Assembly (NCBI RefSeq): GCF_954871325.1
Contig: NC_088777.1
Span: 52,638,002-52,702,001, forward strand
Reading direction: 5' to 3'
From: Gordionus sp. m RMFG-2023
Taxonomy: Eukaryota; Nematomorpha; Gordioida; Chordodea; Parachordodidae
Length of the DNA stretch: 64,000 nt
Shown: piece after piece, positions 11,400 to 24,130 of the stretch
How the letters are laid out: the number at the start of each line of letters is the position of its first letter
How positions within the stretch are numbered: position 1 is the stretch's first letter
Notes under the pieces: model-generated
Told to the model about the DNA's origin: nothing
Databases searched by the model: none
What the model saw: only the letters and a program-made list of their open reading frames with translations
Made by a program: the position numbers and the translations under genes

Positions 11400-14060
11400 A
11401 TATCATTTTTATTTTTATATTTTTGTCCACACTTCCCTCCTTAAAAGATTCCTTAGAGTCATAGTTAATAAGTGTGTTAAAACAGTTTCTAATTCTTAAT
11501 TGATCTAAATGTCTCATCAAAATACCTTTATTTGTCTTAATTTAGAACATCATGTCACTTTCTTTGTGTGTGATTATGCCTTTACACTATTTGTCATCAC
11601 CTTATACTTTGTACCAAACAAATCTCCTACATTAAAAGTTCTATTTCGTGGTAAAGTAACGTCTATTTTATTCTCCTTCTCCTCCAACGGTATAAGTCCC
11701 ATTTAATTCTAATATCTCTATTAAACATTCTCTGAGAAGGTATAACACCTGTAGAATCATTACGCGTATTTCTGTAATTAAATAAAAATTTACCAAGTGC
11801 GATATCTAGGTCCATTTTAATATTCCTTTTCAAATGTGTTTTGAACGTTCTCACCATGCGTTCTACCTGGCCATTGAATTGCTGGTGATAGGCAAATGTA
11901 AGCACATGTTTGATATCATAATTATTGCAAAATTTTTCAAAATCATTACTCTTAAAGTTAGTGCCGTTATCAGTAACCATAGTTTCAGGTATTCCATATA
12001 GCGAAATAGTTTTAAAAATTTCTTTTAAAGTAACATCAGTCGTAATATTTTTAACAGGAACAATAAAGGAAATTTGCTGTAGGCATCGACTATTATCAAC
12101 CAATTTATTGTGAAGAACGGACCCGCATAATCTATGTGTATCCTTTCAAACGGTTTGGTTGCCGAAAGCCATGGTTTTTGTATCTTTTAAGGATTGTCAT
12201 GATATACGTTACAATCGTCACAATTTTTCACTTCCATTTCTATGTCATTATTTATACCAGACCACCACATGTAATCTTAAGCTAAGGATTTGATTTTTCC
12301 TGCTCCCAAGTGACCTTCATGTATGTCTGTAGTACATTTTTTCTCATAGAAGACGGAATTATGATTCTGTTGCTTTTGTAAATACAATCCTTAATTTTAC
12401 TTAATTCCGATTCAATGTTTTTATAGATATTGTTCATTATAGGCCTGTTGTTCTTAATATTGACTGGTTTTAATTCAATATCTTTTAAAGTTTCATCACG
12501 AATTTGATTAAAATTAATAGGTAAATCTCCATAGTCATTTATTATAGTGATATTTTCAAAAGCTTCATCATAATATTCTTGTGGTAATCTCGAGAGACAA
12601 TCAGGAACAACATTATATTTCCCGGCTTTATACTTTATATTAAAATCATATCCTCCTAATGTTATATTACACTTCTGGAGTCTTAAGGACATGGTACCAT
12701 TATCCTTAAGATCCTTGGTTTAGATGTGAACAAGAGGTTTATGGTCAAAAATAATTGTATATTTTGTGCCGATTAAGTATTCCTGTAACCTCTTTATAGC
12801 GAACATAATAGCGAGAGCTTACGCTCAATATTAGTATAGTTCATTTCGGATTTTAATAAAGTTCTCGACGCGAAAGCTATAGGTTTTTTTCAACCATATT
12901 TTTCAGTATGAAATAATACAGCTCCTAAACCACATTTAGATGCGTCAGTGGCTATCCCTATAGGTAATTCAGGGTTAAAATATGTCAAAGCAGGAGGAAG
13001 ACTAATCAACTTCTTAAGATAATTAAAACTTTTAGAGTGTTTTAAGTTCCAAGCCCATTTCTTTGTTGACGATTTTATATAGAGGATCGGCTATTTCTGC
13101 AAAATTGTTCAAAAATTTTCTATAGTAGCCAGCCATTCCCAGAAATGTTGATAATTCAGCAGCTGATTTTGGTTCTGGCATATTAATTATTGCTTCAATT
13201 TTATCGTGATTAGCATGAATCCCCTTAGCGTCAATATCATGACCCAGGAACCTCACTTTGTTTTTAAAGAACACACTTTTGTTAAAGTTAGGTATTAGCC
13301 CAAACGATGATATTCTATCAAACACTTTTTTTATGTTGTTTAGGTGGGCCTCATCGTTTTCTCCAGTTATAAGTAAATCATCAATATAAAATATAACGTC
13401 ATCCATATCACCGAAGATTTGATCCATGATCTGTTGAAAAATTGCAGATGAGGTCTTAAGCCCAAAAGGAAGTCTGTAAATTGGTAATATCCCTTATGCG
13501 TAGATATGGTTAAAATATTTCTGCAACTTTTATCAATTGGTATCTGTAAGAAAGCATTTTTAAAGTCAATCTTTGTAAATTTCTTTCCTTCCGAAAGTTT
13601 AGCAATTAAATCATTGATTCGTGGTAGAGGGTATCTAAAATCTTCCAAAGCTGGGTTTACAGTGTCCTTAAAATCAGCGCAAAGCCTAATGTTCCCATCA
13701 TCTTTTTAGACAGCGGTAACAGGACTTGCCCATCGGACATCATTCACCGGCTCAATAATTTTATCATATATCCATTTTTTAAGTTCATTACTAACAAGAT
13801 TAATTTTTGAATAAGGAATACGTCTAGGCGGTATAATTTTAGGTTGGGCATCACTTCTTAAATGTAACTAGACACTTGCTTTGTTGATTGGCCCATTAGT
13901 CAATTTCGATTCACACTCTTTAATTAATTTTTTTATTTCATCTTCATAATTAGTGTCAACATTTACTATAAATTTATTTAAAATATTTTTGAAAGCGTTG
14001 ATCCATGTACGTCCTAACAAGGCATTTTTTCTTGATTCAACGACTACCGTTTGTAAATAT
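11400..14060 (-). mobile_element. Ty3/gypsy LTR retrotransposon fossil A (pol part)
   Basis: Minus-strand remains of a Ty3/gypsy pol region in the normal order: reverse transcriptase (about 13800-13030, with a YIDD active-site block near 13370-13390), RNase H (about 13000-12650), and integrase (about 12600-11660, with the central DNGTNF block near 11955-11985). The order RT, RNase H, integrase is diagnostic of Ty3/gypsy. The gag side is absent because the copy stops at 14060, where a hAT end begins. No flanking LTR pair was recognised. It is a broken copy with several breaks; the age looks moderate because long stretches are still readable. Confidence 0.85.
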
Positions 14061-14800
14061 CAGTGGCGTATCCAGGATTTTCCTATGGGGGGGGGGAATT
14101 TTTTAGGGGGCTTCGCCCCCAAACCCCCTTAGCTGGCCTTTCTTATGTTTTACTATTTTATTAAATTTTTTATAAAAATTATATATCTTTTTTTAATTTT
14201 TATTTACTAATTTGTGCCTTATGATATTACAAGTCTTTTTATATTATTTTAAGTTAGGTATGTTATATTTAATAAAGTTTTTTTAATTGTAAAGTTGAAA
14301 TAAAATGTCATTTAAAATTTGATTTAAAAACTAGCCTCTGCTTAAATTCTTATACAATATAAAATAAATTTTTTTTATTGAAAATACTACAGTGTATAAA
14401 ATATAGACTAAAAAATAATTTAAAAAGTTTTTATAACTTCTATCAAATACAATATTAACAAAAGTTTATTAAACACTATAACTATAATGTAATTTTTAAG
14501 TTTCGTGTGGTGCCAATTCATCTAGAATTTCGTTCGTCGTTGGAACTAAATCTCTATGAATATTTAAATGGCTAATCCATTTAGCCGAGATTCTGAAGTA
14601 GTACTTCGTAAAAATATCTTCAGCCTTCTCAAGTTTGAAAATGTCCTTTCATTCGTGCATGTTGTAATAGGCAAACATGCAAGAATATAAAATAACTTCA
14701 AAATATTGGGAAATTGAGCCAAGATATCTTTACAACGATTTAGCGCATCAATGGCATGCTCAGGTAAAATAGTTAAACGTAATAAATATTTATACCATTA
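14061..14800 (-). mobile_element. hAT transposon relic (family 2, C-terminal dimerisation region)
   Basis: The end CAGTGGCGTATCCAGG, followed by a G-run and a GGGGGCTTCGCCCCC hairpin, is a typical hAT terminus. On the minus strand, 14760-14510 encodes the hAT C-terminal dimerisation domain: LACLPITTCTNERTFS, then RLKIFLRSTTSESRLNGL, then an INIHRDL-like segment. This is the TTF-zinc-finger/DUF4371 type of animal hAT. The rest of the transposase and the other end were not found. It interrupts gypsy fossil A at 14060. Confidence 0.75.
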
Positions 14801-16083
14801 TTCAAATTCGCTGATTAAATTTATCTCCAAACAATGACGCTTTCCAAAAATCACGTTTTTAAAAATATATGTAAATCTGGCAGTGCCTATCCAATTGAAA
14901 TATAAACAAAATACCAATTGATAAGGCAGTACCTATCATTAACCTCTTTTGCAGTAGTAATAGTAAAAAGGAAAAAAAATATTAGTAACGATTTTGGTCA
15001 ATCTTAGAATTAAAAAGCGAGACTATTTATCTTGAAAATTTTATCAATGTTTGGCACTTATTTGTATATTATTTTAATAGGTTTACAATAAAAGAAAAAA
15101 GTTATTAGCAATATAAGAAAGAATTTAGGTCATTCCAAAATAGAAAACATAACAGAACTATATCTGTTAACTCTAATATTTAGTGCCCGATTCAGATTTA
15201 CTAATTTCTCTTTTTTTGATATCCATGAAAACCATGACAGCACGCTTTACACGTGAAGTGAACTAAGCATTTGTAGACACTAATTCTGAAACTTATATCA
15301 AACCATTAAGTTAGGGCTTAATTAGTACAATTTTTTGCTTAAATCTGTTTGATAGATGTTCATTTATTGATACGGTATTCAAACACTTCCCCTCCCCCTA
15401 TAAAAAATTTTTTTTTTAATTTTTTTGGTTCCAATTTAATTTTGTGTGGGATCAGACTCGAACCTATTAAGTAACATTTCAAATAGAATCGGATCAGACG
15501 GAATTTTAAAAATATTCGAATTAAACAGTTGAAAATTTTTTTTTATATTTTCTCCGATCAGACCCGACCTGAATAAATAGGTCCGATTGTGATATATTGA
15601 TCTGGTTTCACAATATCCTGCTATTTTGTGTTAAAATCTGTTTGATAATTTTTAAGTTATAAACCATTTATATTGGCTAGAAAAAACTTAATACCTTATA
15701 ATTTTTTAATAATATATTGAAATTATTTTACTTAGAAAATTAATTGTTATGGGATGTTTTTTTTACTGATTTTTATATTGTGATCTGCTTTATTACTTAA
15801 TATCCTTGCAAAACCTTATAAAAAGAATTGCATCCAATCTTTAAAATAATATATGTATATTTATATAAAACATATGTATTAGCGTATGAGATATAACACT
15901 TGTGAAATGAGGTAAATCCTACCCACCCCTTATGTTTTTTCTTTCACTTACAAGCGTTAAAACGAAATGGGCTGAGGTAGAACACAAAAATTATAAAAGA
16001 GAATTAAAAGCATATGTTGTCAAGTGCATTTTAAAATTCCGATTCTGCACTAAATATATTAATGATTAAAAATAAATAAAAAG
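14801..16083. other. Non-coding stretch with degraded repeat motifs
   Basis: No gene supported. Around 15430-15600 the motif GGATCAGAC or CGATCAGACC recurs in both orientations with CCGA or TCGGA neighbours, as in the core of a decayed MITE. The remainder is AT-rich and featureless to my reading. The last part should be intron of the Ig-domain gene that follows. Confidence 0.35.
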
Positions 16084-17053
16084 ATGCTCCAACAATTTTG
16101 AGATTTGATAATTGGTATATTTCTCCAAAGATGAGTTACATATTTTTAGAAGGGAGAGATGTTAATATTTCTTGTGTGATTTCAAGTTCTCCTCTGCCTA
16201 AAATCTTTTGGCACAAGGAAAAAACTAATATTCATGCGAATCAAAATGATGTTAATACCAAGTATCATATATTTAAAAAATATATATATACTACATTATA
16301 AGTTTTTAAACTTAGCTATATTATTGAAACCGAGAAACTAATTTATTTAATATAGTAAAATAACTTTACAATTTTGAATTAGAATAGTTACAATTTAGGA
16401 ATTAGGGTAACCAGGATGGTAATTTTTATTAAAAACTCTAAGCAGTATCTTTGATTATCGCCTAGTTCCTTACTAATTTCTTTTTTATAATACTGGTATT
16501 AATAATTACTCCAAGAAAGGTTAAATTGTCAAGTAACTAAGAAATTTTTTAAAGTTTCCTTTGATATTTTTCATTTGTTCTTCCTATAATCATCTGTCCT
16601 TATTTTGATATATAATTGATTTAGAAAAAAAAAGAATTAATTAATTATTAAAAATCCCGAATAATTCCTAACTTCACATTTATTAAACTATATAAAAGTT
16701 CAAATAATTGTTCAGGGGTGGAATTTTTACCTACAAGATTTAGACATATAATATGATAACATTTATACGAATTAATTTCCTTTAAGTAAAGGCCTTTTTT
16801 TGAGATATTTATTTATTATATATTTTTAAAGAAAATCTTTAAATGGCACTAATCTAAAGACACTTTCCTTAAAATGTTATAAATAAAATTTTGACAGATA
16901 TAGAATACTAAATCAAAAACTTTCTCCAACCATCTTTAGAACCATACTAGCCATATCAAAATTTTCAAAATCTGATACAGGGAATTATAGATGTTCAGCC
17001 AAAAATGAAATGGGTCGCGTTAAACTTTCTTTACACACTAAAAGTAAAAAATT
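16084..17053 (+). CDS. Partial gene: two exons encoding one Ig domain
   Basis: Exon 16084-16261 follows AG and is followed by GTATCA. Exon 16898-17053 follows TTGACAG and is followed by GTAAAA. The join is in phase (2), and the outer boundaries are both phase 1, as usual for Ig modules. The first exon has the B-strand cysteine (DVNISCVISSSPLPKIFWHK, with the conserved tryptophan). The second has the F-strand motif SDTGNYRCSAKNEMG. The spacing fits one I-set Ig domain of a surface or extracellular Ig protein (lachesin, IgLON or hemicentin-like proteins are possible relatives). No other exon of this gene was found within the window, so the gene is incomplete here; its other exons may lie outside or far away across transposon-rich introns. 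This locus is the main evidence that the host is an animal. Confidence 0.75.
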
Positions 17054-17254
17054 TATATTATGTGTGTAATGGCTGCTTGAATGTGTGTATTATGTATGTC
17101 TAAAATAAAAATTAAATAAAATCTTTGGTTAAGGATGTCGTTCAACTACTTTCAATTTAAAAATACTCCTTGATATTTCTCTAAACTTGTATTTTATAAA
17201 TTTTCTTCAAAATTAATTTTATTAAATACTAAAACCTAGAGATAACTATAACTA

Positions 17255-17420
17255 GGCACAGCCAGGGGGGGGGGAGTATAAATTTTTCACTCCTACCCCT
17301 TCCCTTCAAAAATATGTCACATTTTGTGAATACCATTTTAGGCTAATAAAAAATATCTTTTTGCCCTGTCCCCCATAAATATGTGCATATAAATTTTAAA
17401 CAATAATTTGAAATAAGAAT
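17255..17420. repeat. G/C-run repeat, copy 1 (related to 25620-25870)
   Basis: A long G run after CACAGCCAG, then C-rich CCTACCCCTTCCC and a shared AAACAATAATTTGAAATAA box that recurs near 25690. CAGCCAG plus a G run is common at hAT ends, so this may be a transposon end, but no partner end was found. Confidence 0.35.
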
Positions 17421-17699
17421 GTATAAATTAATTAAATATTCTCAAGAATACCACTTAATTCTGAAATAATTTATGAATTATCAATTCTAAAAGAAAGTAG
17501 ATATAACATTATAAATTATTACTACGTTTTTTTATTATTGTAAACATATATATATGGATTTTATTATATTTCATACAAATTAATGAAAATATATTTCCTA
17601 TTTGTTCCAAATTTAGCTTATTTTTTGAAGCATTTCTGTAACCAATTTCCTACATTTTAAATAATTATAATAAGTTTTTTTATTAAATCAACCTCCGCT

Positions 17700-18000
17700 A
17701 GCTATATATAAGTAAAAACCCCGCACGAAGGCTCTTCAGAATATAGTTGGGTGGTAAAGTCCCCACAGGATTAGATAGATTGGATGGTTATAAGTGATTG
17801 AAAATGTGAACTTCTGTCAGAGTTAGGTGGAACAGCTAAATGTTGCTTGTTATCTCAGGTTGTAAAGTCAATTGGGATCATGTCTCCCTGCGGAGTCTAT
17901 TTATGTTCTACATAATTTGACAACAGTATGCGGTTGAACGAATTAAAGCTAACCTGAAGCTACGGGGTGACTTAATTGTTAATCGTAACATTATTAAAAA
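17700..18000. other. GC-richer block of unknown origin
   Basis: This 300-bp patch is noticeably richer in G and C than its surroundings. One frame near 17900-18020 reads an open run ending RIKANLKLRGDLIVNRN, which I cannot assign. It may be a decayed coding or transposon fragment. Confidence 0.3.
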
Positions 18001-18054
18001 GTTATATGTGAAATTAATTAATTTAATAAGTATTTAAGCAAAGTTAGTTCGTTA

Positions 18055-18515
18055 TTTCTTTAAAAATGTAGCCTACTAAATTAGTTACCTTCTCAAAAAA
18101 AATAGCAGGCTATAGCTATTCAATTTATAGCATAGTTATTTTGGAAGTTACTTTTAAAATGAGATTTAAAATAATTTTCCTTTAGTATGGGCGAATAAAT
18201 AAAATATTGCCGCCCTAATTATATATTTTTTTATAATAGCAAATTAAATTTCAATTGAAATATTATAATAAGGTCATATAATAAAATATTTTTATAATAA
18301 ACCATTAATTATATTTAATTAGTATATTTTGTATTCAATTTTAAAAGAAGATTTCTCTCAGAGTTTTCATCTAGTAAAGAACATCTTTTTTCACAAAACA
18401 TCCTTTGCCAGACTAAATAATATCTCTACAAGAGAATTGGATGGGATAGGGGTTTTTATGAAAAAGAACTTTTTAGATATTGTGAGATCCGATAGATAAG
18501 AAATATTATTAATGT
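18055..18515 (+). repeat. Dispersed repeat, copy 2 (partner 4862-5225)
   Basis: Shares with 4862-5225 the ordered motifs TAGC/CTATAGCTA, a run of A and T with AAATTAAA, and a distal TTGTGAGATC. Similarity is patchy, so both are old copies. Confidence 0.4.
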
Positions 18516-20040
18516 CATTATTTTTCTCATTTCCTCGTTTTGCTAGGTGATTTTTTTTAAATGTTAAGTTAGAAGATGATGATATATATAATGTATAAGA
18601 TAATTTTCAACTCTAGTTTTAACCATACCAAATTTTCTTTTAGAAATGGCAAAAGCATAACGGCAATTATATTTTTATCTTTATATATGTATCTTGAAAT
18701 CTAAATAGAAAAAATAGAAAAATAAATTAAAAAACTTGAGAGCATTATTAATTAATCATACCTTTTTAGATTTCCTTTTTTAGGGGCTTCTATAAGAAGT
18801 TAGCAGTTTATACCATACAATCTTTCAAGCTTTAGGGTTAGTTTGAGGTATTGCTGGGCCTTAAAAATCTTTGAACATATATTTCCCCTTGGAGAATATC
18901 GAGAGCATTGGCTAAAGGTATCATGATCTATAATAATCTTCACAGATATAAAATTAGCATGATTTAGATTTCCTTTATCTTTATTCGTCGGGTATAAATT
19001 AAATCAAATTTAAATATTCCCGGAGCTTGTGCAATTTCTATCCCAAGCTTTTCGTTTTTGTTTTGCTTTTTTCTATATAAAATCTTAATTAAATCGAAAT
19101 ATATTTATGATGATGAAAAAGATGTCATTTTTGAAAATTATATAAAAATAAAAATTAGTTATATGCATCATTTTAAAATTTTCTTAAAAAAATTTTTAAA
19201 GAAGCGAAATATGTTATATGCCAGAGAGTATTTAACATATCTTTTATAAATTCCTCCCTTTTTATATTATAGTTTATTCCGTTTTTTTTAAATATCTTCT
19301 TTAACTTTTTAGATATATTATTTTTTGAATAATTTTTTTTATAATGGTATTCATAATTAAATAAAATTGGGGAATAAATAATTTTATTGTGTAAAAAATT
19401 ATTTTATTTAAATTTGAAGTATATAATGAGGATATTCTTGAGTATAAAGTGAGCCTAGATACTAAGAATACACGTTCATTGGGTGTTCTTGCTAAAACAC
19501 ATTATATATTTTTTGGCTAACGCGTTGAAAGTTATTTTCATTTTTCAAAAGTCTAAAACATTATGAAGATGAAGAAGAAAGTAATAAATATTATTCTTCT
19601 TCTATATGATTTAGGATATCCTTTTGCTAAATTTAATATTTGGGTAAAGTTTATCCCGGATCTCTGAATATAATTTGATTTGGAATAAACATTTTTCTCA
19701 CGGTCTTCTATTTTGCGCATCTTCATATAAAGAAACAATGAGATGGGGTAATGCCGGTGGGTGTAACCAGTATTTATTAACCGAGAGGGTTTACAAAAGA
19801 TTTAGGCCTGACCCCGTCTATAAAAGATTTATTTCTGTTTTTTTGATTTCAGGTTGCTATCTTTATTTTACTTTTTAATAGGTAACATCTCTATATCATT
19901 TCCGTTAAAGTTGGTTGAACAATTGGAGGCACTATAAAATCCAGAGTTTTAAAAAAGTTTTAAAAGTTTTTTTTAAGAACAGAGATCTTTGACCATATTT
20001 TACATAAAAATGCTAAGATCTTCTTAAAATATATATCTTT
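18516..20040. other. Non-coding stretch
   Basis: No supported gene. Short open frames (for example 19058-19249 and 19675-19878) lack family motifs and splice context. Nothing else stands out. Confidence 0.35.
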
Positions 20041-20555
20041 TATAAGTAAATCTTTTGTAATTGCAACGATTGTGGCTATCCCACTGAATCAAATTCTTGC
20101 ACTACAGGTTTTCCTGCGGAAGTGCCCGCCATAAATCCACTAATTACATTCTCCTAGCTGCCTTCAAAAAGGTTAATATCCCATCACTTCTTGTTGTGGA
20201 CCAGGACCATTTAAATAATAACGCCCTACACCCAGATGGCATATCCCTTATTCCCCTGAACGAATGATTTTACATTAACCTGGAACTGCACGTGTAGTGA
20301 TTTTACAATGAAGTCCAACCTCTCACTTACTGCCATTGGAAATACAGAACTTGTTTTAAAAAATATGCTGTTCTCACGAACACAATTATTTTACCAATAG
20401 TCACTAACACCCTAAGGATGTTCAGAAAGGAAGCTCTCAATTTTATCAAAGCCATGGGCAAAAAAAGGAGACTTATTATAGGTTACCTGAATGAAGGATT
20501 CTACCTTCGTCAGCAGATTTTCTCATTTCTTACACAATATTTTTCTTAATTCATA
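20040..20555 (+). pseudogene. Unidentified coding-like relic
   Basis: About 500 bp with clearly higher GC than the flanks and long readable stretches on the plus strand: YILLAAFKKVNIPSLLVVDQ near 20140-20200, then NALHPDGISLIPLNE, and later an open run to TLRMFRKEALNFIKAMGKK near 20450. Stops separate the blocks. It looks like a dead gene or a dead transposon coding region. I could not place it; a weak resemblance of the first block to CLP1/GRC3-type kinases is not enough for a call. Confidence 0.35.
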
Positions 20556-20789
20556 CCAAAAATCAGACTATTATCCTTTAAAAAAAGAAATAATTTATAT
20601 GTTTTAATTTTCAAGACAGTATCCTTAAATCTTTATACTAAAAATCAGGACTACTATTAAGGTCAAAAGATCAAAAGAAATAATTTAATATCACTTATTT
20701 TTTTATACAAACTACATTGAAATATTGTTAAAACTATAAAAAGAAAAATCGATATTCTATTTTAATTTAAATTAGAAACCAGCAGAGAT

Positions 20790-21010
20790 ACGATGTGCAC
20801 CGACCGGCCCCGATTTTTTTTAAAAAGAAATTCTCAGGCCCGGCTCTAATTTTATAAAAATATATTTTATTTATTTTTCATTTTCTTAGCTAATAATGGC
20901 GATTTAAAATATTGGTTTTAAAATGGCCCGTGTATTTTTAATTTCGACCCGGTCTGGTCCAGGTATGTACATTAAAATTAAAATAGGTCTAGGCTCCCAG
21001 ACCCAGCCTT
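20790..21010. repeat. GGCCCGG-containing repeat remnant
   Basis: Contains inverted and direct versions of a CCGGCCCCG, GGCCCGG and GACCCGG motif within AT-rich DNA (ACCGACCGGCCCCG near 20798, CAGGCCCGGCTC near 20835, CGACCCGGTCTGG near 20945). Probably a decayed palindromic MITE; similar motif islands occur near 15430-15600, 27230-27340 and 27700-27830. Confidence 0.3.
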
Positions 21011-21487
21011 CATAAAATTTATATATTTTTAAACATGAATATCTATATTGTTTATTATAGCGATAATATAATTTTTTATGCTAACCTCCTATTTGATAAT
21101 CTACAGTCGAGCGCCAATAATATTTTAAAGGTGAGTAGCCAATATTTTAAATTCTGCCCATTAAAAATTAATTAAAGTTGTCAAAAATTCATACCTACTT
21201 ACCTTTTATATTACTCTAGTGCCCAACTTACTTAATATTACTGCCCATTTCTTATTAAAAAGGTGCCCGAAATTTTTCCCTTATTTAGCTTTAAATCTCA
21301 TTTTATAGTTGATTTCTGAACATTATTCTATAAATGTATTATTAAACATTCATTTATATTATATGATGCAAAATATAATATACTCTATTCCAATTGAACT
21401 AATACTTTTTTTGTTATTGCAATAATTCAATAAATTTTATAGAGAAAATTATAAATGTTTTCTGCAAATTTTATTAAATACTATAGA

Positions 21488-21863
21488 CAGGGTTTAAAGT
21501 TATGCATATTCAAAGTTGGGCAAACAAAATTAGAACTTTAATGTTATATTTCAAAACCGATGAAATCAACATTTTCATAGTAAGAGGTGCGTGTTCTACT
21601 GCCATCATACCGTTTTTCTGCTGATCCGGTAGCATCAAGTTTTGCAATCAATCTCAAGGCTGCAATAGACCGGTTTCTGTAAGGAAATTTCTTCAATGAC
21701 TTTTATTTTTTTCTTGTCATAAAATTTTAATTAAACTCAAGTCATATTTACTGAAAACTTTTTTTTCTATTATCGTCTGCTTAAATGTAAGATTTAAAAA
21801 AGATTCATTTGGAAAGTTGAAATTTTATTTGTCCAACTTAGAATATGCATACCTTTGAACCCT
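21488..21863 (-). mobile_element. Tc1/mariner-like deletion derivative
   Basis: The ends form an inverted repeat of about 50 bp: CAGGGTTTAAAGTTATGCAT on the left and, reversed, AAGGGTTCAAAGGTATGCAT on the right, extending through TATTC, AGTTGG and AACTTT. Between them, on the minus strand near 21700-21590, a short frame reads IAALRLIAKLDATGSAEKRY, like the N-terminal helix-turn-helix and TGS linker of Tc1/mariner transposases. The catalytic DDE part is missing, so this is a non-autonomous internal-deletion copy. Flanking TA dinucleotides are plausible but not decisive. Confidence 0.6.
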
Positions 21864-22104
21864 TATTAGAATATGATAAAATTTAATGGTAATTTAACTT
21901 CTTTCATTCTTTAAAATGTTATTGAATTATATTTAGAATTGACAGTTTATACTAAATCAGTTTTATTGGAACACAATGTATATAAGATTTGATTGAAGGC
22001 GATCGCGTTCACAAATTTGAATACGGTCCTATAAATTTTACACGCAAAAGTACTCGATAATTATGAAGGACGAACGCCCACAAATTTCTTTTTTATGTTT
22101 ACAG

Positions 22105-22725
22105 ATTAGGGGAGACCGTAGATAGTGTTAACTCGGGGCAAACATTTTCTTATAAAATGATTTTGAAACTAATATGCCTTGATATTTGAAATTTAAACCA
22201 TAAATACATTTTAATAAGATGCTTAATTAGTTCTAAAAATGTTTCGCAGAAATATGCGCATGAAAAGTTAAATACAAATTTTAATTTTAACAAGTCAAAA
22301 GTAACTTTTTAATTTTTTACATTTATGCTAATAAATCTTATAAAGATTACACAGACTAATTATCAATAAATAATAAAATAATTTTAAATTTTTTATGAAT
22401 AAAAATGTTTGACAATATTTACAGTTAATTTAATATCTTGAAATTAAATGTGAAGACCTTGGGGCGATGTACACGTTAGCCATTTTTAAGCAGGGATTAA
22501 ATTCATAAAAAAATTCAAATTATATTTATAAAACACTAAGGGTCACTCACGAATAATAAATGAAGATGGTTGACTTGTTTTTTGTAAATTATATATATTA
22601 ATTTCTACCGATATATTTAAAGAATAAAACTACGTTTAAATATTTTGGAAAAATTGCTTCGCCATTTTATTTTATCATTTTAATTTATTATGGGCAATAT
22701 AACCCCGGTCCCCTACTCTTCTTAT
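22105..22725. mobile_element. MITE-like element with GGGGA-type ends
   Basis: The left end, TTAGGGGAGACCG near 22107, and the reversed right end, AGTAGGGGACCGGGG near 22722-22700, form short imperfect inverted repeats. Both are followed by a GGGC box (CTCGGGGC; TTGCCC reversed). The interior is AT-rich and non-coding. The class is uncertain. Confidence 0.4.
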
Positions 22726-23433
22726 TTTATGATAATTTTGATGGTATACATTGTTATGTAAAATTAAATGATTATAGTAAATATTTTATATTTAACATAA
22801 TTATAGTGAGAATTGTCAAATCCTCTACAGCAACTATACTAGGAAAGAGTAAGAAAACTAAATTTTATTAAAAATTTATTTTGTAATTAATTAAAAAAGG
22901 TAACCAGCCTTTTTTTACTGTAAACTTTATTGGAAGGTTTTAGTTGCCTTTGGCCCAATTGCATTTTTTAAATAATTTAGGTTTTACAATATTTTTTATA
23001 AAGAAAACTTTTTTCTTAAAAATTTCAAATTGTCATAATTTAAAATTTTTTAACTTATACTTTTTTTAAAAATTTTATTTTTATATTTATTTCGGCTAAA
23101 CAGCTAAAATAGGACACTCTATTAGTTTGTTTTATGTACAAACTGCTCTTTTTTAAAAAGAAGTCTTAATAGCCATCGAAAAGTCAACTTATTTTGAACA
23201 TGCCTAATTGTTTAAAATTTTTGTTTTAAATCTAAATATTGATATATATATCAATAAAAAGTTAAAATAATTCAAGTTTGCACATTAATCAACTGCTTAA
23301 TATAATTTCTGATATTCCCATATTTGTAATAGGTGTATTTATAATTTTTCATAATGACTATCTAACCCTCGATTTCTTAAACTTTAACGTCCAAAACTCA
23401 CTTATTAATTATATTTATATATAGGGTTAGAGT

Positions 23434-24130
23434 CAGGGTTGCCATATATTTTCAAACAAAATGTGGGAGAAATTAAACATAATTCCAAAAATTGTTTTAT
23501 TAAATTTTTACATAAAAAATATGTGTACAAAATATTATTAAGAATTAATACATATAATAAATCATTCATATTTTTTTAGAAGATTTTATGTTATTTAAAT
23601 TGTTTATTTTTGTTCTTAAATTAAGGTTCTGCTCTGTTAAGTATGGATTCAATATCCTTCGATTTCTATAAGTTCGATGATAATTTTTTAAAATTTTATT
23701 GAAACTACTTCTTTATTAGAATCTCGCAGAATTAATGGGAATGTTTTTTTATCCATTTTTGAGGCATACATTAATAAAATGGATGATTTTCCTTAGATCC
23801 TGTAAAATATGTCTCTTTGTCCCAGAACCTATTCTGCATTTTATGCTTTTGGCTATTTTTGAATCAGGAAGGAGAATAAGCAATAAGTTTGCGATGCAAT
23901 CTGTAGATAAATGCCTAAGCGATTTATTGTGTGATAGATGAATGTCGCTATATATATTGAAACCACAGTATTTACATAAATTATTGTTTTTAAAGTATGG
24001 TTTGATATTTTCTAATGAAACCTTATTTTTTAAATAGGATATTTATTTTTTGCTTTGTTGAATGTTTTTTATATCATGGACTGCTCCATATTTGATATTA
24101 AATTTTATAATATTATATACATTTCAAATA
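23434..24130 (-). mobile_element. hAT relic of family 1, N-terminal transposase part
   Basis: The end CAGGGTTGCCATAT at 23434 matches the end at 9902. On the minus strand, about 24005-23735 is one open frame with a zinc-finger-like start CKYCGFN and HLSHNKSLRH, then LLPDSKIAKSIKC, the block that normally precedes the CGRTK motif in this hAT type. The rest of the transposase is missing, so the copy is internally deleted or truncated. Confidence 0.62.

Noticed and set aside
23735-23941. Plus-strand frame MGMFFYPFLRH
   Set aside because: The minus strand of the same stretch has the hAT zinc-finger and DSKIAKSIKC motif, which explains the openness.
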